Shown here: piece after piece, positions 46,227-55,997 of the stretch
Layout of the letters: each line of letters starts with the position of its first letter
Numbering within the stretch: position 1 is the stretch's first letter
Assembly: GCA_019636875.1 (NCBI GenBank)
Contig: JAHBWR010000011.1
Coordinates: 1-60,377, forward strand
Length of the DNA: 60,377 bases
Direction: 5' to 3'
Origin: Nitrospira sp.
GTDB lineage: Bacteria > Nitrospirota > Nitrospiria > Nitrospirales > Nitrospiraceae
Notes under the pieces: model-generated
The model's database searches: none
What the model was told of the DNA's origin: nothing
Seen by the model: only the letters and a program-made list of their open reading frames with translations
Program-made: the position numbers and the translations under genes

Positions 46227-47531
46227 TTAATGCCGTCCTGCCGGTTCAAGCTGAATGAGATTCGCCGCCTCTGCTTCACTGATGAGGTCGACGTATTCCT
46301 GCCGCCAATACTTCAGCGTACTTTGGATGGGCGCAACCTCTGCATCGCCGAACGCGCAGACCGTACGGCCTGCGATGTTTTTGCATAGATCCAGTAAGGT
46401 TTCAAGGTCCTGCATCCGACCACGCTTAGCCAAGATCCTGCGCAGAGTCTGGACAAGCCACGAGCTGCCCTCGCGGCAAGGACTGCATTTCCCGCAGGAC
46501 TCATGGTAGAAAAATTCCATCAGTCTGAGCGCCGCCCAGACCATGCTGGTCCCTTCCTCCATGACCGTCACGCCTCCGGATCCCAGCATCGATCCCGCCG
46601 CTGCGACATGTTCAAAATCCAGTTTCACGTCGAGATGGGCCGGCGTCAAAAACGGTGCGGATGCTCCTCCGGGGATGAATGCCTTGATCGGCTTGTCGGA
46701 GCGCATCCCGCCGGCATGTTCGTAGACCAACTCTCGGACCGTCACACCCATCGGAACTTCATAGTTGCCGGGGCGCTTCACATGTCCGCTGACACAAAAC
46801 ACTCTGGTGCCTGTGCTCTTGGGAGGTGACCCAATGGCGGCAAACCACTCCGGCCCACGGTTGATGATATGTGGTAAGTTGGCCAGCGTTTCTACATTGT
46901 TGACCACGGTTGGCTTGTTATAGAGGCCATGTGTCGCTGGAAACGGTGGTTTGATACGCGGGAGTCCCCGTTTGCCCTCAAGAGATTCCAGCAGAGCGGT
47001 TTCCTCGCCGCAAATGTACGCGCCCGCCCCTCGATGGACCCAGATGTCCACATGGACACCCGTGCCGAGAATGTTTCTCCCGATGTATCCGGCGGCTCGT
47101 GCTTCGGCGATCGCATGCTCCAAAATCTTTGAGCCGAGGACCATTTCCCCACGGATGTAGATGTAGGCCGTCTCTGCGCCGATCGCGTAGCAGGCCAACA
47201 CGATCCCTTCCAGAACTTGGTGGGGATCGCGCTCCATCAACTGCCGATCCTTGAACGTGCCGGGCTCACTCTCGTCCGCGTTACAGCAGAGATAGCGGGG
47301 ACCTTCATAATCCTTCGGCAGGAATCCCCACTTGACCCCGGTCGGAAAGCCCGCGCCGCCACGTCCGCGCAATCCTGATTTTTTGACCATGGTCGTGACA
47401 TCGGCCGGCGCGATCTTGCCGAGCGTCGTGCGCAAGGCTTGATAGCCTCCGGCCTTTTCGTAGTCAGGCAAGGAGCCGGTGTAGCCCGGCTGCATCATAT
47501 TTTTCAACAGAATGAGTTCATGCTTCGGCAT
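46227..47531 (-). CDS. nuoF: NADH-quinone oxidoreductase subunit F
   Basis: 434 residues; oxidises NADH with FMN. The nucleotide-binding GRGGAGFPTG, the FMN-site YICGEETALLESLEG, and the N3 cluster ligands in ESCGKCSPCREG plus a later Cys in AGRTVCAFGD are all present. The NADH-input module is therefore complete (E, F and G), unlike ferredoxin-dependent or truncated complexes. Confidence 0.97.
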   Translation of the reverse strand: MPKHELILLKNMMQPGYTGSLPDYEKAGGYQALRTTLGKIAPADVTTMVKKSGLRGRGGAGFPTGVKWGFLPKDYEGPRYLCCNADESEPGTFKDRQLMERDPHQVLEGIVLACYAIGAETAYIYIRGEMVLGSKILEHAIAEARAAGYIGRNILGTGVHVDIWVHRGAGAYICGEETALLESLEGKRGLPRIKPPFPATHGLYNKPTVVNNVETLANLPHIINRGPEWFAAIGSPPKSTGTRVFCVSGHVKRPGNYEVPMGVTVRELVYEHAGGMRSDKPIKAFIPGGASAPFLTPAHLDVKLDFEHVAAAGSMLGSGGVTVMEEGTSMVWAALRLMEFFYHESCGKCSPCREGSSWLVQTLRRILAKRGRMQDLETLLDLCKNIAGRTVCAFGDAEVAPIQSTLKYWRQEYVDLISEAEAANLIQLEPAGRH

Positions 47532-47542
47532 AGTGTTTCAGT

Positions 47543-47617
47543 GTGAAACGTAAAAGGTAAAACGTGAAAGATTGAAAGAAAACTTCTGTTCCGTAGATCT
47601 CACCGGTTACGTCTCAC
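47543..47617. repeat. imperfect inverted repeat between nuoE and nuoF
   Basis: GTGAAACGTAA (47543-47553) faces TTACGTCTCAC (47607-47617), which is complementary at 10 of 11 positions. The left side is A/G-rich and reiterates AACGTGAAA-like units. The right arm contains the nuoE stop codon. It looks like an intergenic repeat inserted within the operon; no effect on coding is seen. Confidence 0.35.
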
Positions 47618-48143
47618 TTTTTCCTGTGACTGGTTCGGGCCACATGAAGGGCCCACTTTTGAGGGGACTGGTTCCCGTTAAGCGGAGATCGGATAAAATC
47701 CGATCCAATTTGTCTTCAGTCAGTTGCTCATAGTAGTCCTCATTGACCTGCATCATCGGGCCGGTCCCGCATGCGGCCAAACATTCCACGGCACTGAGGC
47801 TAAATAGTCCGTCTGCGGTTGTTTCTCCCGGTGCGATTCCCAACTTGGTCTTTATCCATCCGATCACCGTATCTGAACCCACGAGGGCACACATAAGAGA
47901 TTTGCAGACCTGGAGGTGGAACTTGCCCACAGGCTTGAGATTAAACATCGTGTAGAAGGTAATCGTCTCGTAAACTTGCGGCGGTGTCAGTCTAAGAAGT
48001 GCCGCAATCTCTTGCATCGCGGCTTCGGTCACGTAGCCTTGATCGCGTTGAGCGACATAAAGGAGTGGGATTAAAGCCGACCGCTTGACCGGATAGCGGC
48101 TTAGAATATCTTCGATTTCCTTCCCGTATTTGTCCTTCAGCAC
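47607..48143 (-). CDS. nuoE: NADH-quinone oxidoreductase subunit E
   Basis: 178 residues; thioredoxin-like subunit with the N1a [2Fe-2S] cluster. Ligands: VCKSLMC (C-x4-C) and ECLAAC (C-x3-C). I start it at the GTG preceded by GGAGGA, because family members begin at this point (LKDKYGKEIEDILSRYP). The frame stays open 44 codons further to a GTG that overlaps the nuoCD stop; that extension is Cys-rich (CSCARC) and could be real. Confidence 0.93.
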   Translation of the reverse strand: MLKDKYGKEIEDILSRYPVKRSALIPLLYVAQRDQGYVTEAAMQEIAALLRLTPPQVYETITFYTMFNLKPVGKFHLQVCKSLMCALVGSDTVIGWIKTKLGIAPGETTADGLFSLSAVECLAACGTGPMMQVNEDYYEQLTEDKLDRILSDLRLTGTSPLKSGPFMWPEPVTGKSET

Positions 48144-48264
48144 GTTTCCTCCACTCACTCCAGTACTGAGGCGGCGGTCAGGATGTTCCACACTGCGCGC
48201 ATTGACCGAGCACATTCCCATCGTGCGCGGGCAGCGAGCACAGGAACATCCTGGCCGTTCCGCC

Positions 48265-50031
48265 TCATCTATCACACTCTCCCATCACGACGTCATACGT
48301 GCCGAAGATCGTGATGATGTCGGAAATCAGGTACCCACGGGCCATGTAATCGAACGCGCCCATGTGGATGAAGGACGGAGATCGAATCTTCAGCCGATAG
48401 GGGCGAGGACTTCCGTCGCTGATGATGAAGAACCCCAGTTCACCTTTGGGCGCCTCGGTTGCGCAATAGGTTTCCCCCTTCGGGGGCTTAAAGCCTTGGG
48501 TGAAGATGATAAAGTGGTGGATCAAGCTCTCCATGTCCCGCATCACCTGCTGCTTGGGCGGAGGAATATATTGAGGCTCTTCTCCAATGATCTGTCCGGG
48601 TGGCATTTGTTCGAGACATTGCTTGATGATCCGTGCGCTCTGCCTCATTTCTTCGACGCGGATCCAATAGCGATCGTAGGTGTCGCCGTTCTTTCCGACC
48701 GGCACTTCCCAATCCACTTTATGGTAGACGCCGTAGGGTTCGAGCTTGCGAACGTCGTAGGCGACGCCGGATCCGCGCAACGTGGGACCGGTCATACCGA
48801 AATTAATCGCATCTTCGCCGGAGATCACGGCGATGTGTTTGGTCCGCCCCAGCCAGATTCGGTTGCTAGACAATAGGGACTCGTACTCGTCGACTTTTGT
48901 GGGAAACGTTTCCAAGAACGCATTGAGCTGATCCACCAATTCGGGAGTGAAATCGCTGTCCACACCGCCGATTCGGTAATAATTCAGGGTCAATCTCGCG
49001 CCACACAACCGTTCGAACATGTCGAGCAAGATCTCTCGCTCCCGAAACGTCCAAAAGAAGACGGTCATCGCTCCGATGTCTAAGGCCTGGGCACCCAGCC
49101 AGAAGAGGTGTCCGACGATACGCTGCATCTCCGCCACGATGGTGCGGATATACTCGGCCCGTTCCGGGATGGTGATGCCGAGCAGCTTTTCAACGGCTCG
49201 AACATAGGCATAGTTGTTCGCCATCGCACAGACATAATCCAGCCGGTCCGTATGTGGGATGATCTGCATGTAGGCCAACCCTTCGGCTAGCTTTTCGACA
49301 CCTCGATGTAGATAGCCAAGGTCCGGGGTGGCTTTGATAATCCGTTCCCCATCAAGCTCAAGAACGACTCGCACCACACCGTGGGTGCTTGGATGCTGTG
49401 GGCCCATGTTCAGCAAGAGTTCCTCTCGTCGGTGAGAGGAGGAGGTGGACGGTTGGGAAAGAAACGGCTTTTTATCCTCTTCCGGAACCTCACCCACAAT
49501 ATCTTCGACCGGTGGTTCATCGAACCGGGGAATAAAGTCGAACTGACTGCGCCACCCACGACCTTCCGTCGGGAAGTCCTTGCGCAGTGGATAGCCTTCC
49601 GCATAGTCCTCCGGGAGCAGGATGCGACGCAGATCCGGGTGTCCGGTGAATCGGATCCCCATCATGTCGTAGACTTCTCGCTCCAAGAAGGTTGCGCCCT
49701 GCCACACGCTCGTGACGGAATCGAGGGCTGGATCGTCTTCGCTCACCCGGGCTTTGAGCCGAATGCGCTTCCCGAACGGAAGTGACAGGAGGAGATAGAT
49801 GACTTCAAACCGTTCTTGATCGGCCGGGTAGTCAGCAGAGCAAATATCGGTGATATGATCAAAGCAGGCCTGTGGATCGTCATGCAGAAAACGTGCGATC
49901 TCCAGGATCTGTGACGAGGCCACCTGAACGCTGACTTCTGAGCGAGCCTGATCAAGGTCGACGGAAAGCACCCCCTCTGGGAATTTCTCCAGCATGGTGT
50001 CAGTGAGAGATTGCATGTGGTCGTCAATCAT
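48265..50031 (-). CDS. nuoCD: NADH-quinone oxidoreductase fused subunit C/D
   Basis: 588 residues. NuoC (30-kDa-like) covers about 1-190, with LEREVYDMMGIRFTGHPDLRRILLPEDY. A short linker (about 190-205) leads to NuoD, the 49-kDa-like quinone-site subunit: NMGPQHPSTHGVVRVVLELDGE, LGYLHRGVEKLAE, PHTDRLDYVCAM and the C-terminal DIITIFGTYDVVMGECDR. The fusion also occurs in E. coli. The conserved Arg in HGVVR may correspond to the residue that NDUFAF7 methylates in mitochondria, and a MidA-type methyltransferase lies upstream of nuoA. Confidence 0.96.
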   Translation of the reverse strand: MIDDHMQSLTDTMLEKFPEGVLSVDLDQARSEVSVQVASSQILEIARFLHDDPQACFDHITDICSADYPADQERFEVIYLLLSLPFGKRIRLKARVSEDDPALDSVTSVWQGATFLEREVYDMMGIRFTGHPDLRRILLPEDYAEGYPLRKDFPTEGRGWRSQFDFIPRFDEPPVEDIVGEVPEEDKKPFLSQPSTSSSHRREELLLNMGPQHPSTHGVVRVVLELDGERIIKATPDLGYLHRGVEKLAEGLAYMQIIPHTDRLDYVCAMANNYAYVRAVEKLLGITIPERAEYIRTIVAEMQRIVGHLFWLGAQALDIGAMTVFFWTFREREILLDMFERLCGARLTLNYYRIGGVDSDFTPELVDQLNAFLETFPTKVDEYESLLSSNRIWLGRTKHIAVISGEDAINFGMTGPTLRGSGVAYDVRKLEPYGVYHKVDWEVPVGKNGDTYDRYWIRVEEMRQSARIIKQCLEQMPPGQIIGEEPQYIPPPKQQVMRDMESLIHHFIIFTQGFKPPKGETYCATEAPKGELGFFIISDGSPRPYRLKIRSPSFIHMGAFDYMARGYLISDIITIFGTYDVVMGECDR

Positions 50032-50106
50032 CAGCGATCATCCAGCTCTCAGCGCGATGTGTGGTCGTTCATCCCCACCTCTCAACCGTGGAGGGGGGCT
50101 GGGGTA

Positions 50107-50586
50107 TTACTTCACGAAGACCCTTTCGCGCTGAATCTTTTCCTGCAACTTGAGGAGCCCATCCATCAACGCCTCCGGCCTGGGTGGGCAACCGGGAACA
50201 TAGACGTCGACCGGCACGATCTGGTCCACGCCTTGAACGACGGCGTAGCTGTTGTAATGGTTGCCTGAGGTCGCACAGGATCCCATGCAGATCACGTAGC
50301 GAGGTTCAGGCATCTGGTCGTAGATCCGGCGAATCACCGGGGCCATTTTTCGCGACACCGTTCCCGCGACAATCATGAGATCCGACTGCCGGGGCGACGC
50401 GCGAAAGACGCCGGCGCCGAAGCGGTCCAGGTCGTAGCGGGAGGAAACGCTGGCGATCATTTCAATCGCGCAGCACGCCAGCCCGAACGTCATGGGCCAT
50501 AGCGCAGATTTCCTGGCCCAATTGACGACCGAATCCAGCGTCGTCGTCATGACATTTGCGTCAAATTGTCGTTCCAACACACTCAC
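50107..50586 (-). CDS. nuoB: NADH-quinone oxidoreductase subunit B
   Basis: 159 residues; carries cluster N2, the last electron donor to quinone. Ligands: the tandem Cys in GLACCAIEM, then GSCATSG and [11 protein letters not shown]. The start is a GTG with an AGG-rich stretch about 12 bases upstream; no ATG lies close by. The gene is between nuoA and nuoCD with normal spacing. Confidence 0.96.
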   Translation of the reverse strand: MSVLERQFDANVMTTTLDSVVNWARKSALWPMTFGLACCAIEMIASVSSRYDLDRFGAGVFRASPRQSDLMIVAGTVSRKMAPVIRRIYDQMPEPRYVICMGSCATSGNHYNSYAVVQGVDQIVPVDVYVPGCPPRPEALMDGLLKLQEKIQRERVFVK

Positions 50587-50725
50587 GTGTTCTCACACCC
50601 TTTCCTGGATGAAGGGCGGTGGGGCTGGCCTTTACTGCGCGCATCCACCGAGCACCGCCCGTTCTCCATTCCCTATCGATCCTGAGTGCGCGGTGGGCGA
50701 GCAAGAAGGGTAGGCCCGCCGCTCT

Positions 50726-51097
50726 TCAATCCCACTCCAACGCCCCCTTTTTCCAGGCATACCAAAATCCCACCACCAAGATAGTAATGAAGACGATCAT
50801 TTCGACGAGGCCCACAATCCCAAGATGTCTGAATGCAACCGCCCATGGGAACATGAATGCGGTCTCGATGTCGAAGATGACAAACAGCATCGCAATCACG
50901 TAGTACCGGATGGGGAACTGGACGCGCGCATCCTGAAACAGGGGGCTGCCGCTTTCATACGGCGCCAGCTTGGCTCGATAGGGCTGGTCAGGGCGCACAA
51001 AGCGTCCGAGATAGAGAACCAGCGTCCCGAGGGCCATGCCGACAGCGATGAAGACAAGGATCGGGAAATAGCTTTCCGGAGCCGTCAAATTGCCCAT
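50726..51097 (-). CDS. nuoA: NADH-quinone oxidoreductase subunit A
   Basis: 123 residues, three membrane helices. The conserved loop between helices 1 and 2 (KLAPYESGSPLFQDARVQFPIRYY) and the acidic FDIETAFMFPWAV helix are typical. First nuo gene; the MidA-type methyltransferase ends about 65 bp upstream on the same strand, so a shared transcript is likely. Confidence 0.96.
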   Translation of the reverse strand: MGNLTAPESYFPILVFIAVGMALGTLVLYLGRFVRPDQPYRAKLAPYESGSPLFQDARVQFPIRYYVIAMLFVIFDIETAFMFPWAVAFRHLGIVGLVEMIVFITILVVGFWYAWKKGALEWD

Positions 51098-51162
51098 AAC
51101 GAACCTGCTACTGCCTCATGACTAGCGGATGCTGTGTGATGGACACATCCATGCTCAACCTT

Positions 51163-52362
51163 TTACGCAGCCGACTGTGCCGAAAGCGACGTGCCAAAAA
51201 AAGGTTTGTACTTCAATCCATCAAGTTCGGGATTCACGACGTTCTTATGCTGGACCAAGACTTTGAATGTGGTCCCCATGCCGTTCGGTCGAAGCAGGTG
51301 AATGGCGGCCTTGAACGCCGGGCTGTCCTGTTCCAGCTGCTCGATCATGTGTTCGACGCCGAGTCCCATGAGAAAGCTCAATTGATTCGTAAATCCCGTT
51401 GTATGGAGGCCATGCTGCTCTCCGGTACGGGCAAGGCTCGTGAAATCCACATGAGCCGTCATGTCCTGCTCTCCGACACGGAGGAACGGCTCCTCATTCG
51501 TGGAGTGTCGTGAGTAACAGAGGAATGTCCCACCCTTCCGATCAGATCGATAGAGATCTTGAGCAGTGTGGCCGTAATCAATGGTCAGGACAAACCCTCG
51601 ATCGAGCAACTGAACCACCTGCTTTATCCAATTCAACGCATGGAGATTGATTTCGGTCCGGTAGCCCACGGGCCAATCGGTGTGCATTCGGCGTGCATGA
51701 TCGGCTAAGGCGTGAGATGACGGCGGACGGAGGCATTCAACGAACTGCCCGTTGTGAGAGTCTACCCAGAGCTCTTCTACTCCATTGGCCGTGACTTGAA
51801 TCCGATTGACGGGAAAGGAGTCGATGAGTTCATTGCTCAGGAAGAGCCCTGTCACACTGTGAGGAGCTATGGTTTCAAGGTTGTCCACCCATGTGAGAAG
51901 GTTTGGCCGATCGAGCCACGGTGCGAGGTTCTTGTGTTGGACCTCACGCATTACCGGGCTTCGATCGATTAAGACGTAGTGCAGGCGCTCGAATAAATCC
52001 TGGAAGTCACGCCGGCAGGCAGATAAAAAGTGTCGTGCCAGCAACCCTTTGCCGGGCCCCATCTCCACTACGGTAAATGGGGTGGGCCGCCCAAGCAATC
52101 GATCCATTTGCTCAGCTTGTTTCGCTAAGGCCTGTCCAAGAAGGGGATGGACGTCCGAACTCGTATAGAAATCCCCACGCCACCCTATCCGTTCACTCGT
52201 CGGTTCAGGCGCCCGCATGTAATAGCCGAATTGGGGATGGTACAAGGCCAATTCCATGAAACGAACGAACGGAATCGGGCCTGAGGCAGCGATTTCATCA
52301 GCAATGGCGGCGACAAGTTCTGGATGCCCTGTGTGCACAGAAAGCCCCCAATTGACCGTCAT
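51163..52362 (-). CDS. MidA/NDUFAF7-family SAM-dependent methyltransferase
   Basis: 399 residues. N-terminal ALYHPQFGYYM is the family hallmark; the SAM-binding loop is VVEMGPGKGLLARHFL, followed by YVLIDRSPVM, LFLSNELIDSFPVNR and VLTIDYGH. Known: mitochondrial NDUFAF7/MidA methylates an arginine of the NuoD-type subunit and is needed for complex I assembly. Inferred: here it may do the same for NuoCD, as it directly precedes nuoA on the same strand. The ATG was preferred over a GTG six codons upstream; neither has a good ribosome-binding site. Confidence 0.88.
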   Translation of the reverse strand: MTVNWGLSVHTGHPELVAAIADEIAASGPIPFVRFMELALYHPQFGYYMRAPEPTSERIGWRGDFYTSSDVHPLLGQALAKQAEQMDRLLGRPTPFTVVEMGPGKGLLARHFLSACRRDFQDLFERLHYVLIDRSPVMREVQHKNLAPWLDRPNLLTWVDNLETIAPHSVTGLFLSNELIDSFPVNRIQVTANGVEELWVDSHNGQFVECLRPPSSHALADHARRMHTDWPVGYRTEINLHALNWIKQVVQLLDRGFVLTIDYGHTAQDLYRSDRKGGTFLCYSRHSTNEEPFLRVGEQDMTAHVDFTSLARTGEQHGLHTTGFTNQLSFLMGLGVEHMIEQLEQDSPAFKAAIHLLRPNGMGTTFKVLVQHKNVVNPELDGLKYKPFFGTSLSAQSAA

Positions 52363-52389
52363 CAATGGAAAAAGCGACACCCCTAGACC

Positions 52390-52465
52390 ATGGGTAGCGT
52401 CTACCCATTCCTAGAGTGGTGAAAGGGGCATAGGGTAGCGTCCGGAACTTCCTTAAGTCAAGGTG
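52390..52465 (-). promoter_or_regulatory. putative midA-nuo promoter with palindrome and repeat
   Basis: ATGGGTAG-cgt-CTACCCAT (52390-52408) is a perfect 8-bp dyad 28 bp before the methyltransferase start. GGGTAGCGTC inside it recurs at 52433-52442. On the minus strand TTGACT, an 18-base spacer and TACCCT form a weak sigma-70-like promoter whose -10 box overlaps the second repeat. So the repeat may be an operator for the whole midA-nuo transcript (inference). Confidence 0.4.
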
Positions 52466-52583
52466 ATGTAAGGAGGAATTGCGCTTGAAGTGATATGCGA
52501 AGGAACTCGCGACGGCGGCGGAGAAGCGAAATGGACGGATTCAAACGGCACGATGATTCGACAGGCATATCAGCCGAACGGCT

Positions 52584-55304
52584 CTATGTCCCGTGGCACT
52601 TTTTATACTTCTTTCCAGACCCGCAGGGGCAGGGATCGTTGCGGCCGACCTTGTTCTCAGCCCGTTGAGCCGGAGCAGGTGCCGCGACCGGTTCCTCGCC
52701 TCGATTCAAGGTCATTCTGGGTTGCGGACGTGACGGGATCGATTGGGGTGGATGCCCCGGCTGTTCTCCTTCGTGACGGACGGCCTGTACATGGAACAGT
52801 CGATCGAGGGTGTCGGATTTGATCCGTTCCATCATGCCGGAGAAGAGGTCGAAGCCTTCCCGTTTATACTCAATCAACGGATCTTTCTGCCCGTACCCAC
52901 GGAGGCCGATGCCGTCTCGCAGGTGGTCCATCCCCAGCAAGTGATCCTTCCAATGGTGGTCGATCACTTGCAACATAAACGTCTTTTCCAGAAACCGCAT
53001 GAGCTCTGGTCCCAGCTCTTGTTCTTTTTTGGTGTAGCCTTCCCGAGCTTGGGTCCGGAGGTCTTCCAACAAGGCGTCTCGCCCGAGGTCGCGTAGTGAA
53101 TCTCCTGCGTCGTCTTTACCCTGAACAAGATCCATCCCGAATTGACTGTGCATGACCTCGGTCAAGCCTTTGACGTCCCAATCTTCCGGATATTGGTCGG
53201 GTGGGCAATAGACGTTCAGCGTCGACTCAATGGAGCTGTCGATCATGTCTTGGAGATCGCTGGTGAGGTTATCGCCGTTCAGCACGGCTCGCCGGTGACG
53301 ATAGATCACTTCACGCTGCTTATTCATGACATCGTCGTATTCAAGCAACTGTTTGCGGATCTCAAAATTGTGGGCTTCCACCTTCTTTTGCGCGTTTGCG
53401 ATCGCGCGGGTGACCATGCCGTGCTCGATAGGAACGCCTTCTTCCATCCCGAGTTTGAGCATCAGCTGGGACACCCGTTCGGAAGCAAAGATCCGCATCA
53501 AATCATCCTCGAGGGAGAGATAAAATCGCGATGTGCCAGGATCGCCTTGGCGGCCGGCTCGTCCCCGAAGCTGGTTATCGATCCGGCGGCTCTCGTGCCG
53601 CTCAGTCCCCAAAATGTGAAGGCCTCCGGCCGTGAGGACCTCCTGTTTATTCTTCTCGCAATCCGAACGGATTTCTTCAAAGATTTCGAGCTTGCGGGTC
53701 TCCGGGATACTCTCGTCGCGATAGAGGACCTGCTTGTACATGAATTCTGGACTGCCGCCCAACAAGATGTCGGTGCCGCGTCCGGCCATATTGGTGGCGA
53801 TCGTCACCGAGCCTTTCCGCCCGGCCTGTGCCACGATTTCCGCCTCACGCTCGTGCTGTTTCGCATTGAGGACGTTGTGTTTGACGCCGTTCCGATTCAA
53901 GAGGCCGGCGAGTTTTTCTGATTTTTCAATTGAAATGGTTCCGACGAGCACCGGTTGCCCTCGCTCATGGCATTCTTTGATTTCCTCAACGATAGCCAAG
54001 AACTTTTCCTTCTCCGTCCGGTAGACGACATCCGCATAATCCTGACGAATCATTTGCCGGTTGGTCGGCACCACGTTGACATCGAGATTGTAGATCTTGG
54101 CGAACTCCGCGGCTTCCGTGTCGGCGGTGCCGGTCATGCCGCTAAGCTTGTTGTACATGCGGAAGTAATTCTGAAAGGTGACGGACGCCAGCGTTTGGTT
54201 CTCGTTGGCTATTTTGACCCCTTCTTTGGCTTCGACGGCCTGGTGCAATCCGTCGCTCCAGCGGCGACCCGGCATCAGGCGCCCCGTAAACTCGTCGACG
54301 ATGATGACCTCACCGTCTTTCACCACATAGTCCACATCGCGTTTGTAGAGGGTATAAGCCTGTAGCGCTTTCACGACATGATGGACCATGTCCATGTGGG
54401 CCGGATCGTAGAGGTTATCTACACCAAGCAGCTTCTCGACTCGTGCGTTCCCATCCTCAGTCAGAGAGGCGGTCTTGGTCTTCTCTTCGATCGTATAGTC
54501 TTCTGGTTTGAGCTGGGGAATGATCGCATTGATCCGATAGTAGAGGTCGGTTGTTTGATCGGTCGGACCGGAAATGATCAGCGGTGTCCGGGCTTCGTCG
54601 ATCAAAATGCTGTCGACCTCGTCCACGATGGCGAAATTCAACTCACGCTGGACACATTGGTTGAGATCCGTGACCACCAAGTTGTCACGGAGATAGTCGA
54701 ATCCGTACTCATTGTTTGTGCCGTACGTAATGTCGGCACGATAGGCTTCGGGTCTGGTGCAGGGGCGTAGGTGTTGCAACCGTTTGTCCGAGGCCTCGTA
54801 GGTCGGGTCGTAGATGAAGGATGCGTCGTGTTGAATGACCCCCGTGGACAGACCAAGGGCGTGATAGAGCTGTGCCATCCATTGCGCGTCTCGTTTGGCG
54901 AGGTAATCGTTGACGGTCACGAGATGGACGCCTTTGCCGTCCAAGGCATTCAGATAAACGGGAAGGGTGGCTACCAAGGTCTTCCCTTCACCGGTTTTCA
55001 TCTCGGCGATGCGGCCTCGGTGGAGAATCATGCCGCCGATCAACTGCACGTCAAAATGCCGCATGTTGAGCTTGCGGCGCGACATTTCCCGGCAAACGGC
55101 AAAGGCTTCGGGGAGGATATCATCCAACGTCTGACCGGCTTCAAGCCGTTTCTTAAAATCTTGTGTCTTGTCGGCCAGCGCTTCGTCGGTGAGTGGCATA
55201 AGACTCGCTTCCAGCCCATTGATCTGGTCGACGATCGGACGCAGAGCCTTGATTTCGCGATCGTTTTTGCTGCCGAATATCAAATTGAGTACTTGTGTAA
55301 CCAT
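52584..55304 (-). CDS. secA: preprotein translocase ATPase SecA
   Basis: 906 residues, standard length; drives protein export through SecYEG. The Walker A loop is [14 protein letters not shown]; the [16 protein letters not shown]alker [14 protein letters not shown] and [25 protein letters not shown] motifs are all present. The C-terminus has a Pro-rich linker and the zinc-binding SEC-C motif [15 protein letters not shown], used for SecB or ribosome contact. It is a single gene, not part of the nuo unit; 221 bp separate it from the methyltransferase. Confidence 0.97.
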   Translation of the reverse strand: MVTQVLNLIFGSKNDREIKALRPIVDQINGLEASLMPLTDEALADKTQDFKKRLEAGQTLDDILPEAFAVCREMSRRKLNMRHFDVQLIGGMILHRGRIAEMKTGEGKTLVATLPVYLNALDGKGVHLVTVNDYLAKRDAQWMAQLYHALGLSTGVIQHDASFIYDPTYEASDKRLQHLRPCTRPEAYRADITYGTNNEYGFDYLRDNLVVTDLNQCVQRELNFAIVDEVDSILIDEARTPLIISGPTDQTTDLYYRINAIIPQLKPEDYTIEEKTKTASLTEDGNARVEKLLGVDNLYDPAHMDMVHHVVKALQAYTLYKRDVDYVVKDGEVIIVDEFTGRLMPGRRWSDGLHQAVEAKEGVKIANENQTLASVTFQNYFRMYNKLSGMTGTADTEAAEFAKIYNLDVNVVPTNRQMIRQDYADVVYRTEKEKFLAIVEEIKECHERGQPVLVGTISIEKSEKLAGLLNRNGVKHNVLNAKQHEREAEIVAQAGRKGSVTIATNMAGRGTDILLGGSPEFMYKQVLYRDESIPETRKLEIFEEIRSDCEKNKQEVLTAGGLHILGTERHESRRIDNQLRGRAGRQGDPGTSRFYLSLEDDLMRIFASERVSQLMLKLGMEEGVPIEHGMVTRAIANAQKKVEAHNFEIRKQLLEYDDVMNKQREVIYRHRRAVLNGDNLTSDLQDMIDSSIESTLNVYCPPDQYPEDWDVKGLTEVMHSQFGMDLVQGKDDAGDSLRDLGRDALLEDLRTQAREGYTKKEQELGPELMRFLEKTFMLQVIDHHWKDHLLGMDHLRDGIGLRGYGQKDPLIEYKREGFDLFSGMMERIKSDTLDRLFHVQAVRHEGEQPGHPPQSIPSRPQPRMTLNRGEEPVAAPAPAQRAENKVGRNDPCPCGSGKKYKKCHGT

Positions 55305-55432
55305 AGAGTTAAGACGAATTAGATGAAATGAGAATGGTCGTTGTGAATGAACGTCGCCGTCTCGTTAAGCTTGGCAGTATACAGCATCCACTCCATGAAT
55401 CCTACTCGATCCTGAGCGAGCATGACGACGAC

Positions 55433-55471
55433 TTGACAAGCGGCGCCATCGTCGCCTACCATTCGGCCCTA
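55433..55471 (+). promoter_or_regulatory. putative promoter and GGCCCTA motif before envelope cluster
   Basis: TTGACA (55433-55438), an 18-base spacer and TACCAT (55457-55462) give a fair sigma-70 promoter pointing at the first small secreted protein. CCATTCGGCCCTA (55459-55471) overlaps its start region; these 13 bases are identical to the sequence around motif copy 1 before luxI. A GCATCTGT direct repeat follows. Function is inferred. Confidence 0.4.
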
Positions 55472-55560
55472 CTTGTAGCATCTGTTGCATCTGTAGTACT
55501 TTGTCGCAATGGGTGATGTTCGGATGCCGTTGTTATAGCCAGGGTGCTTGGTATCTGAAA

Positions 55561-55866
55561 ATGGACAGCGTGTCTCGTAAGTTCCTCACCATCTTTCTCG
55601 TTGTTTGTATTCTGCTGGTCGGCGGGTTGGCCCAGGTCCAGGCGGCCGAACATGCTGGGCACCATGCCAAGCATCAGGCAGCAACGCATGGGACCTTGCT
55701 CTGTTCTTGGATGTGTGCCGCCGGGACGGTCCTCGATAGTCAGGTTGTCCTTATTCAGGCCGAACGCGGACCGGTTACCGTTCTTCCGCTTCTTCCGTCG
55801 AGTGAATCAATTTCTGAACCAGCACGGGTTTCTTCCAGCCGCGCTCCTCCGTACTACTGCTCCTAA
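55561..55866 (+). CDS. small secreted His-rich CxWxC protein (copy 1)
   Basis: 101 residues. A signal peptide (MDSVSRKFLTIFLVVCILLV..., likely cut after QVQA) is followed by the His-rich stretch EHAGHHAKHQAATHG, then LCSWMCAAG, a variable segment, and near the C-terminus SRAPPYY. The two Cys two apart, with five nearby His, look like a metal- or haem-binding or redox site in the periplasm (inference). The protein shares its layout with those at 56574 and 58076. I start at the ATG before the signal peptide. No named family is recognised with confidence; the R-A-P-P ending resembles small proteins found near metal-uptake receptors. Confidence 0.7.
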   Translation: MDSVSRKFLTIFLVVCILLVGGLAQVQAAEHAGHHAKHQAATHGTLLCSWMCAAGTVLDSQVVLIQAERGPVTVLPLLPSSESISEPARVSSSRAPPYYCS

Positions 55867-55997
55867 ATTTGGTTGCCCTGCGAATTCGTAAGCGAGGCGA
55901 CCTTTCGTTTGACCGAACTCCGTTGCAACGTGGCAACAGAATCCTGGTCAAAGTTTTCTAGTTGAATCCATGCATTGATCAGAGTGGAGGACCATCA

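Noticed and set aside
52490..52822. Plus-strand open frame overlapping the secA 3' end
   Set aside because: Most of it is antisense to secA; Arg/Pro-rich with no recognisable motif.
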